Below, one piece after another: positions 26,178 to 34,757 of a stretch of DNA of 64,000 nucleotides. The notes below the pieces were generated by a model that ran no database searches, was not told where the DNA came from, and worked only from the letters and a program-made list of their open reading frames with translations. Positions within the stretch are counted from its first letter, which is position 1; every line of letters starts with the position of its first letter. The DNA is from Arthrobacter saudimassiliensis (GTDB lineage Bacteria > Actinomycetota > Actinomycetes > Actinomycetales > Micrococcaceae), in the NCBI GenBank assembly GCA_900016675.1, contig LN483072.1:496001-560000 (forward strand), read 5' to 3'. Both the position numbers and the translations under genes were made by a program.

Positions 26178-27581
26178 CTAGAAGTTCGTGGCGACCAGGA
26201 AGATGGCCAGCGCGAAGACGAAGCCGACGACGCCGAGCAGCGCCTGGCCGACGGTCCAGGTCTTCAGGGTGGTCTTGGTGTCCATGCCGAAGAACCTGCT
26301 GACCAGCCAGAAGCCGGAGTCGTTGACGTGGCTGGCGAACACGGAACCGGCAGCCAGTGCCAGGACAATAGCCACGGTCTCCACGGAGTTGTACGCGGGG
26401 TTGTCCAGCACCACCGGCTGCACCAGGGCGGCCGCGGTGGTCAGCGCCACGGTGGCGGAGCCCTGGGCCACGCGGACGACGGCGGCGATCACGAAGCCGG
26501 CCACGATCACCGGCAGCCCGATGGCGTCGAGGGATTCGGCGATGGCGGTGCCGATGCCGCTGGCCCGCAGGACGCCGCCGAACATGCCGCCGGCGCCGGT
26601 GATCAGGATGATGGTGCAGACCGGACCCAGGGCGCTGTCCACGACCATTTCGGTGAGGCTGCGCGGCTTGCCCTTGCGGGAACCGAGCAGGAACATGCCC
26701 AGCAGCACGGTGATCAGCAGCGCCACCGGGGTCTCACCGAGGGTGCGCAGGATCTGGACCCAGGTGTCGTCCTTCGAGACCAGGCCTGCGGTGTCGGCCA
26801 TGTTCAGCCCGGTGTTGAGGAAGATCAGCAGCAGCGGCAGCAGCAGCAGGGTGAGGATGGTGCCGAGCTTCGGGCTGGAGCGGAACTCGTCCAGTTCCGA
26901 GCCCTTGGGGGCGTCCAGGATCGACGGGACGGGAATGTCGAACCGGCGGCCCAGGAACTTGCCGAACAGGAAGCCGGTCAGGTACCAGGTGGGGATCGCC
27001 ACGATGAGGCCGAAGATCAGGACCAGCCCGACGTCGGCGCCCAGCAGGCCGGTGGCGGCCACCGGTCCGGGGTGCGGGGGCACAAAGATGTGCATGGCGG
27101 AGAACGCGGCGGCGGCCGGGAAGGCGTAGGTCAGCAGGGAGCCGCCCATCCGCCGGGCGACGGCGAAGATAATCGGCAGCATGACGACGAGCCCGGCGTC
27201 GAAGAAGATCGGGAAACCGAACAGCAGCGAGGCCACGGACAGGGCCAGCGGGGCGCGCTTCTCGCCGAACCGGCGGATCAGCGCGTCGGTCAGCACCTGG
27301 GCGCCGCCGGAAATCTCCAGCATGCGGCCGAGCATCGCGCCCAGGCCGACCAGCAGGGCCACGCTGGCCAGGGTGCTGCCGAAGCCGCTTTGCAGGGTGG
27401 GCACCAGGTCCGCAGCCGGAATGCCGGTGGCGACGGCGGTCAGCAGGGACACGAGGATCAGCGCCAAGAAGGCGTGCACGCGGAACTTCATGATCAGCAC
27501 CAGCAGCAGCGCAATGGCCGCCACGGCGATGAGCAGAAGCCCGGACGTGCTCAGCGTCCAGTTCAACTCGAGATCGGTCAT
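26178..27581 (-). CDS. gntP: Gluconate:H+ symporter (GntP family)
   Basis: 467 residues from ATG 27581 (AGGACGA upstream); a longer in-frame reading adds a Pro/Arg-rich run overlapping gntK. It is polytopic throughout. GntP signatures are LVGLGAMLGRMLEISGGA, FGFPIFFDAGLVVMLPI, MHIFVPPHPGPVAATGLLGAD, RVAQGSATVALTTAAALVQP and ASHVNDSGFWLVSRFFGMD. It imports gluconate by proton symport. It lies 37 bp downstream of gntK and is presumably co-transcribed with it. Confidence 0.95.
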   Translation of the reverse strand: MTDLELNWTLSTSGLLLIAVAAIALLLVLIMKFRVHAFLALILVSLLTAVATGIPAADLVPTLQSGFGSTLASVALLVGLGAMLGRMLEISGGAQVLTDALIRRFGEKRAPLALSVASLLFGFPIFFDAGLVVMLPIIFAVARRMGGSLLTYAFPAAAAFSAMHIFVPPHPGPVAATGLLGADVGLVLIFGLIVAIPTWYLTGFLFGKFLGRRFDIPVPSILDAPKGSELDEFRSSPKLGTILTLLLLPLLLIFLNTGLNMADTAGLVSKDDTWVQILRTLGETPVALLITVLLGMFLLGSRKGKPRSLTEMVVDSALGPVCTIILITGAGGMFGGVLRASGIGTAIAESLDAIGLPVIVAGFVIAAVVRVAQGSATVALTTAAALVQPVVLDNPAYNSVETVAIVLALAAGSVFASHVNDSGFWLVSRFFGMDTKTTLKTWTVGQALLGVVGFVFALAIFLVATNF

Positions 27582-27618
27582 CTTCGTCCTATCAGGGTGG
27601 GGGTGATGCGGCCGCGCG

Positions 27619-28146
27619 TCAGCGCCCGGCCGGTGCGAGGGCCGAGGCGACGGCCTCGGCGATCTCTTCGGGGGAAAGCGTGATGTCCAGCCGGATACCG
27701 GCCTCATCCTGCGCCAAGGGCTCCAGGGTTTCAAACTGCGAGTCCAGCAGGGCCGCGGGCATGTACTCGTGGTTCCGCTGCGACAGGCGGTCCGCGATCA
27801 GCGCCTGGTCGCCCTGCAGGTGGACAAAGCGGACGTCGGGAGCCAGGTCGCGGATGAGGTCGCGGTATCGGCGCTTCAGCGCCGAGCAGGCGATGACGGT
27901 CGGCTGGTTTTCCGCCAGCCGGTCCGCGAGCGTCCGGCCGATGGTGGTCAGCCAGGGATGCCGGTCCGCGTCGTCCAAGGGCTGGCCGGAGGCCATCTTC
28001 TGCTTGTTTTCGACGCTGTGCAGATCATCGCCGTCAATGAAGGGCAGCCCCAGCCGGAGGGCAATGGCCCGGCCGGCTGTGGATTTCCCGCAGCCCTGCA
28101 CGCCCATGACGATCAGGGGCGGCAGCTGTTCACGGGTCGACGGCAT
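27619..28146 (-). CDS. gntK: Gluconokinase
   Basis: Phosphorylates gluconate to 6-phosphogluconate, feeding the pentose phosphate pathway. 175 residues, typical of the GntK/IdnK family. The P-loop is VMGVQGCGKSTAG, followed by FIDGDDLHSVENKQKMASG and DDADRHPWL, VIACSALKRRYRDLIR and FVHLQGDQALIADRL, nearly identical to characterised enzymes. It is first in a two-gene unit with gntP, and its upstream region holds two copies of an operator half site around a plausible promoter. Confidence 0.97.
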   Translation of the reverse strand: MPSTREQLPPLIVMGVQGCGKSTAGRAIALRLGLPFIDGDDLHSVENKQKMASGQPLDDADRHPWLTTIGRTLADRLAENQPTVIACSALKRRYRDLIRDLAPDVRFVHLQGDQALIADRLSQRNHEYMPAALLDSQFETLEPLAQDEAGIRLDITLSPEEIAEAVASALAPAGR

Positions 28147-28174
28147 GGCGATACTCCCTCAGACGCTCCATTAC

Positions 28175-28216
28175 ATCTGATTTGGTGTGGCCGCGGCAAC
28201 AATAAATCAGATTTAT
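28175..28216 (-). promoter_or_regulatory. Paired GntR-type operators and promoter of gntK-gntP
   Basis: ATCTGATTT (28175-28183) and its exact reverse complement AAATCAGAT (28204-28212) are 29 bp apart; the second lies in the near-palindrome ATAAATCAGATTTAT. On the minus strand TTGCCG, an 18-nt spacer and TGTAAT form a candidate promoter whose -10 abuts the first operator, while the second lies upstream of the -35. This arrangement suits repression by the nearby FadR-type regulator. Confidence 0.7.
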
Positions 28217-28373
28217 CGCGTCCAAGATAGCACAGGGAGCTGTGAGCGCCGTCGCGCTGCCCGCCACCGGAAACCCGTGACCTCCAACGGCTGTTCCGCG
28301 GCCTGCGCAGCAGCACACCCGCCCGCGGCTGCTGCCCTGTCGACGCGCCGCCTTCCTATGGAAACGTGGCTTT

Positions 28374-30065
28374 ATGGGCATGCTGCTGCTCGCGGTCGCC
28401 GTGGGCCTGGTGGTGGGCGCCGTCGTCGGGCTGGTGGGCGCCGGCGGCGCGATCATTGCCGTCCCGGCGCTGGTCCACCTGGTCGGGCTGCCGCCGCATC
28501 AGGCGGTGCCCACGTCGCTGATCGTGGTGGGCCTCTCCGCCCTGGCCGCGGTGCTTCCCCGCGCCCGCACCGCCGTCGACTGGCCGCTGGCGCTGATCGT
28601 CGGCCTGGCCGGGTTTCCCGCCTCCTGGGCCGGAGCGTGGCTCGGGAGGCGGCTGGACCCGGACGTCCTGATGCTTATGTTCGCCGCGGTCATGGTGCTC
28701 GCCGGGCTGCGGATGGCCCTGGCACCCGCCGGAGACGCCGCTCCGCCGGTGTCCGGCTCCCGACGCACCGTCCTGGGCCTTGCCGTGGGCCTGGCGGTGG
28801 GCTTCCTGACCGGACTGCTCGGCGTCGGCGGCGGCTTCCTCATCATTCCCGCCCTCACCCTGATCCTGCACCTGCCTGCCCGGCGCGCGGTAGGCACCTC
28901 GCTGGCCGTCATCGTGATGAACTCGGCGTCCGGTTTCGCCGCCCACGTTCCGGGCCTGGCCCTGGACTGGCGGCTGACGGCGCTGTTCGCCGGCACGGCC
29001 GTCCTCAGCTCCCTGGCAGCCACCGGCCTCGCGGCCCGCCTGGATGATCGAGTGGTGGCCCGGGCCTTCGCCGCCGTCATCTTCGCCGTAGCGGCGTGGG
29101 TGGGGGTCACCGCCGCTGCCGGACTGGCATCCGGCGCAGCCGCCGGCCCGGTGCCCGACGACGACGCCGCGGGCACCGGCCCTGTTTCGGTCGGTCCGCA
29201 ACGGGAGACGCAGGGGGAAGCGCCCCCGCTCACCGCCACGCTGGCGGCCAGCCGCCTTGATGCCGGTGAGCTGAAAATCCAGATGACCGTGCGGAACCGC
29301 ACCGGTGAGGCGCTGGTGCTCCGTTCGGCCGTGCTGCGTTCCGTGCGCCTGGCCGCACCTGCCGCCTGGACGTCGCCGCGGCCCGAGGGCAGCCGGCTGC
29401 CGGCCGACGGATCGCTCAGCCTGCCGATCCGGCTGGACGCTCCGAACTGCGGCCGGACCGCTGATGAACCGGATCCAGCTCGGCCCGACGGCGATGGCGG
29501 GGAGCCGGCCGACGTCGAGCTGATCCTGGCCGACGGCACCGGACGGAACGTCCGCGCCGATGACGTGTTCGGTGACCTCGCCGAGCTGCAGGACGCGGCC
29601 TGCCTGCGCCTGGCCGCGGACGCGGTGGCGGTGCTTTCCCCGGATCCGCTGCTGGAGGTCGCCCCCGACCGCCGGAGCGCCGTCGTCCGCGTGCGCTCGA
29701 TGCCGCCGGCCGGCGCGCCGGTGCCCGGAGCTCCGCCCGATGCCGGACCGTCCGGCGCCGCGGACTCCGGACTGACCCTGCGGCAGGTGGAGGAAACGAC
29801 GCTGCTCCGCGAAGACCCGGCCCGCCCGTGGCCGGACGGGGTGCCGATCCCCGCGGACCGGCCGGAGGTGTTCGAACTGGGAGTGCTGCCGGCGCGCTGC
29901 GATGCGCATGCGCTGGCGGAGGACAAACTGGGCACCCGGATTCCGGTGCAGCTGGAAGTCGGCGGGCGCAGCGGCACGGTCCGGCTCGAGCCCGCCCCCG
30001 AATTCACCGCGGCCGTGTACGCCTTTGTGCGCGAGGCCTGCGCCCTGCGCGACCAGTGCCGGTGA
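28374..30065 (+). CDS. TauE/SafE (TSUP) family exporter with an added C-terminal outer domain
   Basis: 563 residues. Residues 1-260 are a complete two-repeat TSUP transporter (GLVGAGGAIIAVPALVHLVG and GLLGVGGGFLIIPALTLIL are the paired repeat motifs), a family that exports sulfite, sulfonates or other small anions. The remaining 300 residues have no membrane helix, are rich in Pro/Asp/Gly and beta-prone segments, and contain four Cys (at C-terminal NCGR, AACLR, ARCDA, EACA). Most TSUP proteins end after the transporter, so this is an unusual fusion. Orientation and the function of the extra part are unknown. No frameshift or internal start separates the halves. Confidence 0.8.
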   Translation: MGMLLLAVAVGLVVGAVVGLVGAGGAIIAVPALVHLVGLPPHQAVPTSLIVVGLSALAAVLPRARTAVDWPLALIVGLAGFPASWAGAWLGRRLDPDVLMLMFAAVMVLAGLRMALAPAGDAAPPVSGSRRTVLGLAVGLAVGFLTGLLGVGGGFLIIPALTLILHLPARRAVGTSLAVIVMNSASGFAAHVPGLALDWRLTALFAGTAVLSSLAATGLAARLDDRVVARAFAAVIFAVAAWVGVTAAAGLASGAAAGPVPDDDAAGTGPVSVGPQRETQGEAPPLTATLAASRLDAGELKIQMTVRNRTGEALVLRSAVLRSVRLAAPAAWTSPRPEGSRLPADGSLSLPIRLDAPNCGRTADEPDPARPDGDGGEPADVELILADGTGRNVRADDVFGDLAELQDAACLRLAADAVAVLSPDPLLEVAPDRRSAVVRVRSMPPAGAPVPGAPPDAGPSGAADSGLTLRQVEETTLLREDPARPWPDGVPIPADRPEVFELGVLPARCDAHALAEDKLGTRIPVQLEVGGRSGTVRLEPAPEFTAAVYAFVREACALRDQCR

Positions 30066-30081
30066 GATACGGCCGATGAGA

Positions 30082-30111
30082 AACGCAGGCCACCCCATTG
30101 TGACCTGCGTT
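30082..30111 (+). terminator. Hairpin after the TSUP gene
   Basis: AACGCAGG and CCTGCGTT pair, extended inward by CAC/GTG after one mismatch, around a CCCATT loop. The hairpin starts 17 nt past the stop codon, but no T-run follows it. Confidence 0.5.
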
Positions 30112-30228
30112 ACGTCGATGCTAGCGAGGTCCACGCCGGAAAGCGAAACGGGTGCGCGGCCGGGCGTGGCCGCCGTCCCGCCCTCCGCGGCAGGCCGGAA
30201 CGTCGGTGCTGCGTGAGACGATGGGCGC

Positions 30229-33200
30229 ATGGTCCACTCCCCGCCGCTTGTCGATGTTCAGGACATCATCCGGGTGGTCGGCGGAGCGGCGTTTCAGCGC
30301 GGGCAGGCGTACGCGCGCTCCGGCGCCGTCGAAGGCCTGGACTGGGACGCCGCCGCCGGGGTGCTGCGCGCCCGGGTCCAGGGCGGGGCCTCCGTGCCGT
30401 ACCGGACACTGCTCCAGCTCGAACGCAAACGCCAGGGCGACTACCGGCTGCAGGACAACCACTGCAGCTGCCCCGTGGGCTTCGACTGCAAGCACGTGGC
30501 CGCCGTAGCCATGCAAAGCAACTCATCCCATGTGCTGTCCCGGCACCGGCCCGCGGCGTCCGAGGCGCAGGTGCCGGAATGGCAGGCGTCACTGCAGGGG
30601 CTGCTCGACGGCCGCCCGCCCGCCGGTGCGGAGCCCGCCGTCCCGCTGGCCCTGCAGTTCGAGGTCCGTTCCCAGCCCTCACCGTCCATCTGGGGCGCCC
30701 CGAAGCCGCTGGGCACCTCGCCGCTGCGCCTGGGCGTGCGGCCGGTGGTGCGCAACAAGCGCGGCAACTGGGTGAAGAACAATTTGGCCTGGTCGAACAT
30801 CGCCTACCAGACCCACGGCCTGAAACTGGATCCCGACCAGCACCGCTGGTTCTCGCAGTTCCCGGCCCTGCACCGGGCCACCGGGGTGACCTACTTCGGC
30901 CAGAACGATTCCTGGCTCTACCTCGACGACTTCGCCAACCCGCTGCTGTGGGAGCTGCTGCGGGAGGCCCGGCGGCTGGGCATCGAGTTCGTCGGCACCC
31001 GCAAGGACGTCCAGGTGCTCCTGGCCGACGGCGCCACGCTGTCCCTGGACGTGCGCGCCGACGACGGCGGCGGCGGAGCGCCGGCGCCCCTGCGCCTGGA
31101 CCCGGTCCTGGAGCTGGACGGCGAGCAGTATCCGCCGGAGCGGACCGGCACCATCGGCAGCCACGGCGTCTACGTGCACTATCCCGAAGACGTGGTGCGG
31201 CTGGCTCCGCTGGACCGGCTGCTGACCGACCAGGACCGGGCCCTGCTGCACGGTTCCGCGGCGCTGCGCGTGCCGGCGTCGGACGCCCCGGTCTTCCTGG
31301 AGAAGTTCTATCCGCGGCTGCGCCAGGTGCTGCCCGTGCAAAGCCGCGACGGGTCCGTGGCCTTCCCCGAAATCCTGCCGCCGCGGCTGGTGCTGGCCGC
31401 GCACTTCCAGCCCGAGGACGTGCTGGCCCTGGACTGGTCCTGGGAGTACCGCCAGGGCGGGCAGGCCGAGCGGCTGCCGCTCCTGGCCTCCTCCGGTCCC
31501 GCCGTCGACGACGGCGCGTACCGGGACACCGCGGCCGAGGCCGACGTGCTCGAGGCGGTGCGCCCGGTCCTCGGCGAAGCGCCCCGGCCGCGGACCCTGC
31601 GCGGGGTCGACGCCGCCGAGTTCACCGAACACCTGCTGCCCCGGCTGGAAAAGCTGGAGGACGTCCTCGTGGAGGTGCACGGCGAGCGCCCCGACTACCG
31701 GGAGCTCACCGGCCTGGCCACCCTGAAGGTCACCACGGTGGAAAGCGAGCGCCGGGACTGGTTCGACCTGCACATCATGGTCCGGATCGACGGGCGGCTG
31801 GTGCCCTTTCCCGACATCTTCAAGGCCATCGCCCAGGGCAGGTCGAAGATCATCCTGCCGGACCGCAGCTACCTGTCCCTGGACCGGCCGGAGTTCGAGC
31901 GGCTGCATGCCCTGGTCGCCGAATCCCAGACCCTCGACGAGTGGGACACCGGCGAGCTGGGCATCAGCCGCTACCAGGCCGGGCTGTGGTCCGAATTCGA
32001 AGAACTCGCTGAGGAAACCGAGGAAGCCGAGGCCTGGCGGGCCGCCGTGGGCGGCCTGCTGGACCTCGCCGGACGCGACGGCGCCGCCGTCGAGCCCGTC
32101 CCGCTGCCCGCCGGGCTGAAGGCCGAGCTGCGCCCGTACCAGCAGGAGGGGTTCAACTGGCTCACCTTCCTCTGGGAACACGGACTCGGCGGCATCCTGG
32201 GCGACGACATGGGCCTGGGCAAGACGCTGCAGACCCTGGCGCTGATCGCCCACGCCCGGCAGCAGGCCCCCGGCCGGCCGCCGTTCCTGGTCGTCGCGCC
32301 CACTTCCGTGGTCCCGAACTGGGTGGCCGAGGCGGCCCGGTTCGTGCCCGGGCTGACCGTGCAGGCGGTGCCCGACACCTCCGCCAAGTCGAAGAAGCCG
32401 CTGGCCGAAGTGATCGCCGGCGCCGACGTCGTCGTCACCTCCTACGCCGTGTTCCGCCTCGACTTCGCCTCCTATCGGGACCAGCCGTGGGAGGGCCTCA
32501 TCCTCGACGAGGCGCAGTTCGTCAAGAACCGCACCACCCGCGCCCACCAGTGCGCCCGCGACCTGCCGGCACCGTTCAAGCTGGCGATCACCGGCACGCC
32601 CATGGAGAACAACCTGATGGAGCTGTGGGGCCTGTTCGCGATCACCGCCCCCGGCCTGTTCCCCTCTGCCCGCCGCTTCGCCGAGGAGTACCAGCGGCGG
32701 ATCGAGCAGGGTGGGGATACGGAGCGGCTGGCGCAGCTGCGCCGTCGGATCCGGCCGCTGCTGATGCGCCGCACCAAGGAGGCCGTGGCCGCCGACCTGC
32801 CCGAGAAGCAGGAGCAGGTGCTGGAGATCGAACTCGGCCCCAAGCACCGGCGCATCTACGAGGCGCACCTGCAGCGGGAACGGCAGAAGCTGATGGGCCT
32901 GATGCAGGACCTGGACCGCAACCGCATGATCGTCTTCCGCTCCCTGACCCTGCTGCGCATGCTCAGCCTGGATCCGGCCCTGATCGACGCCGAGGAATAC
33001 GCCGACGTCGGCTCCGCCAAGCTCGATGTCCTCTTCGAGCAGCTCGAGGACATCACCGCCGAGGGCCACCGGACCCTGGTGTTCAGCCAGTTCACCTCCT
33101 TCCTGAAGAAGGCCGCGGACCGGCTGGAGGCCCGCGGCATCGAGTACGCCTACCTCGACGGCAGCACCCGGGACCGCGGCGAAGTCATCGGCCGCTTCAA

Positions 33201-33519
33201 GGACGGCGCCGCCCCGGTGTTCCTGATCAGCCTCAAGGCCGGCGGGTTCGGGCTGAACCTCACCGAGGCGGACTATGTCTTCCTGCTCGATCCGTGGTGG
33301 AACCCCGCCGCCGAGAACCAGGCGGTGGACCGCACGCACCGGATTGGCCAGCACAAGAACGTCATGGTCTACCGGCTGGTCGCCGCTGGCACCATCGAGG
33401 AAAAGGTCATGGCGCTGAAGGAGCAGAAGGCCCAGCTGTTCAGCTCGGTGATGGACGACGACGGCGCCGCCTTCAGCTCCGCCCTCACCGCCGAGGACAT
33501 CCGGGTCCTGCTGGAGTAG
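30229..33519 (+). CDS. SNF2-family helicase with SWIM zinc finger
   Basis: 1096 residues, cytoplasmic. The SWIM motif near the N-terminus is complete (Cys79, Cys81, Cys87, His89 in CSCPVGFDCKH), followed by a long bacterial SNF2 N-terminal region and the two RecA lobes: DDMGLGKTLQTLALIAHA (Walker A, Lys665), LDEAQFVKN (motif II, Asp760-Glu761), ITGTPMENNLMELWGLF, then VFSQFTSFLKKA, LISLKAGGFGLNLTEADYV and NQAVDRTHRIGQ. It is expected to translocate on duplex DNA and remodel bound proteins such as RNA polymerase or repair factors. It stands alone, so no specific partner is implied; the length is standard for this family. Confidence 0.95.
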   Translation: MVHSPPLVDVQDIIRVVGGAAFQRGQAYARSGAVEGLDWDAAAGVLRARVQGGASVPYRTLLQLERKRQGDYRLQDNHCSCPVGFDCKHVAAVAMQSNSSHVLSRHRPAASEAQVPEWQASLQGLLDGRPPAGAEPAVPLALQFEVRSQPSPSIWGAPKPLGTSPLRLGVRPVVRNKRGNWVKNNLAWSNIAYQTHGLKLDPDQHRWFSQFPALHRATGVTYFGQNDSWLYLDDFANPLLWELLREARRLGIEFVGTRKDVQVLLADGATLSLDVRADDGGGGAPAPLRLDPVLELDGEQYPPERTGTIGSHGVYVHYPEDVVRLAPLDRLLTDQDRALLHGSAALRVPASDAPVFLEKFYPRLRQVLPVQSRDGSVAFPEILPPRLVLAAHFQPEDVLALDWSWEYRQGGQAERLPLLASSGPAVDDGAYRDTAAEADVLEAVRPVLGEAPRPRTLRGVDAAEFTEHLLPRLEKLEDVLVEVHGERPDYRELTGLATLKVTTVESERRDWFDLHIMVRIDGRLVPFPDIFKAIAQGRSKIILPDRSYLSLDRPEFERLHALVAESQTLDEWDTGELGISRYQAGLWSEFEELAEETEEAEAWRAAVGGLLDLAGRDGAAVEPVPLPAGLKAELRPYQQEGFNWLTFLWEHGLGGILGDDMGLGKTLQTLALIAHARQQAPGRPPFLVVAPTSVVPNWVAEAARFVPGLTVQAVPDTSAKSKKPLAEVIAGADVVVTSYAVFRLDFASYRDQPWEGLILDEAQFVKNRTTRAHQCARDLPAPFKLAITGTPMENNLMELWGLFAITAPGLFPSARRFAEEYQRRIEQGGDTERLAQLRRRIRPLLMRRTKEAVAADLPEKQEQVLEIELGPKHRRIYEAHLQRERQKLMGLMQDLDRNRMIVFRSLTLLRMLSLDPALIDAEEYADVGSAKLDVLFEQLEDITAEGHRTLVFSQFTSFLKKAADRLEARGIEYAYLDGSTRDRGEVIGRFKDGAAPVFLISLKAGGFGLNLTEADYVFLLDPWWNPAAENQAVDRTHRIGQHKNVMVYRLVAAGTIEEKVMALKEQKAQLFSSVMDDDGAAFSSALTAEDIRVLLE

Positions 33520-33666
33520 GGCCTGCTGTCCCCGCAACCGTGTTGCCCGGGCTACAGGAGGCCGTGAATCGCCTAACCGGAGGTGCCGGGCACACCCCGC
33601 CTGACCTGCTGCTTCGCCGTCCGGGCGGCGGATCCGGCCACGGGGCGGGGGCTAGCGTGGAAGATC

Positions 33667-33927
33667 ATGAGCACGATGGAAGCGACGCTGACCCGTCCCG
33701 TTGAGGCTCCTCCCCGGGACGAGGACGAGCTGGTGCATATCTTCTGCACTCCCTGCAAGCGCCAGGCCATGCGCCGCGCCCGTCGTCCGGTGCCCTACTG
33801 CGGCAAGCAGATGCCGCCCCGTCCGCTGCGCGACGACAACGGGAGCCTGCCCGTCTGCGTGGTCTGCATGGAACTGGCCCGCTCCGGCCCCTGCCCCCGC
33901 TGCGGCATGCAGGCCCGCTTCGACTAG
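33667..33927 (+). CDS. Small Cys-rich, probably zinc-binding protein
   Basis: 86 residues. Three CxxC knuckles are visible (FCTPCKRQ, CVVCME, CPRCGMQ) plus a single Cys in PYCGKQMPPRP, enough for two zinc sites. A TAGCGT box lies 8 nt before ATG 33667 and there is no separate ribosome site, which suggests a leaderless transcript. It is a short, compact protein of unknown function that might act in nucleic-acid or ribosome binding. It lies between the SNF2 helicase and a MarR regulator. Confidence 0.65.
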   Translation: MSTMEATLTRPVEAPPRDEDELVHIFCTPCKRQAMRRARRPVPYCGKQMPPRPLRDDNGSLPVCVVCMELARSGPCPRCGMQARFD

Positions 33928-33996
33928 CCTCCCGGCCCTGTCGGTCCCGCCCGGCCCCTCCGGCCGGTGACGGTTCCCACGGCCGGTTCCCGTTTG

Positions 33997-34002
33997 TACA
34001 GT
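33997..34002 (+). promoter_or_regulatory. -10 box (TACAGT) of the MarR gene
   Basis: TACAGT ends 6 nt before ATG 34009, which places the transcription start on the start codon. The intervening GGGGG could alternatively serve as a weak ribosome site. Confidence 0.6.
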
Positions 34003-34008
34003 GGGGGC

Positions 34009-34464
34009 ATGGCTGACGAACGTCCCATCGGGTACTGGCTCAAACTTGTGGACCAGCTGGTCGATGACCAGTTCGGCGCAAGCTTCGAGGAACACGGCGT
34101 CACCCGTCGGCAGTGGCAGATGATGAACATGCTCGAACGGGGCCCCGCCACGGAGAAGCAGCTGGTGGACGGGCTGCGCCCCTTCTTTCCGGCCGCCGAG
34201 GTGGGCACGTCCGTCGAACTGATCGATGAACTGCGTGAAAGCGGCTGGCTGGAACGCAGCGAGGAACGGTATGTGCTGACCGGCCTGGGCCGGCGGGCCC
34301 TGGAGAACCTGCGGGAAGCCGTGGAACGGATCCGCAGCGGCCTCGCCGTCGGCATCAGCGACGACGAGTACCGCACCCTGATCGACCTGCTGCAGCGGAT
34401 GGCCCGCAACCTGGGCTGGACCGACACCGACGAGGCCCCGGAGCCTCCCGGCGCGACCGCCTAG
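34009..34464 (+). CDS. MarR-family transcriptional regulator
   Basis: 151 residues. The MarR fold is recognisable: helix 1 PIGYWLKLVDQLVDDQFGAS, then HGVTRRQWQMMNMLERGPATEKQL, recognition region and wing VELIDELRESGWLERSEERYVLTGLGRRALENL, and a long C-terminal dimerisation helix. ATG 34009 is preceded by TACAGT at leaderless spacing. No obvious target gene is adjacent except itself and the downstream FBP gene. The ligand is unknown. Confidence 0.85.
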   Translation: MADERPIGYWLKLVDQLVDDQFGASFEEHGVTRRQWQMMNMLERGPATEKQLVDGLRPFFPAAEVGTSVELIDELRESGWLERSEERYVLTGLGRRALENLREAVERIRSGLAVGISDDEYRTLIDLLQRMARNLGWTDTDEAPEPPGATA

Positions 34465-34524
34465 CGGGCCGGACGTCCGGCGCGGGTGGCGCCGGCGCCG
34501 GAGACGGGTCTAAGCTCGTGCACT

Positions 34525-34602
34525 GTGTCGATGAGTTGCATGCGCCGGGTGCGCGCGGAAGGGCAGGTGGGCCGCACGGCCTGCACTGCATCGCCGGCGT
34601 AG
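34525..34602 (+). CDS. 25-codon leader reading frame upstream of the FBP gene
   Basis: A TAAGCT box (34511-34516) precedes GTG 34525 by 8 nt. The frame encodes VSMSCMRRVRAEGQVGRT followed by ACTASPA and stops at TAG 34600-34602, about 155 nt before the FBP start. In-frame ATGs at 34531 and 34540 are alternatives. The rest of the 290-bp gap is C/T-rich with small GC hairpins. A short leaderless frame before a translation-factor-binding protein suggests attenuation control, but expression is unproven. Confidence 0.4.
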   Translation: MSMSCMRRVRAEGQVGRTACTASPA

Positions 34603-34757
34603 CCTTCCGCCTTTTCCTTCTTTCGGCCGGCTCCTTCCGGCTGCCCCGCCGCCGAATCTTTTCGGCCGTCGGTCAATCCCCTTTCCCGCGCGCTGCCTTC
34701 TGCGGCTGCCGGTAAGCCGGGCTGCTCCGACGCATCGACCCTGCAAGGACTTTTTCC

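Noticed and set aside
30679-33537. A 952-residue minus-strand frame opposite the SNF2 helicase
   Set aside because: The plus strand has all helicase and SWIM motifs; the minus reading is a Gln/Gly/His-rich shadow.
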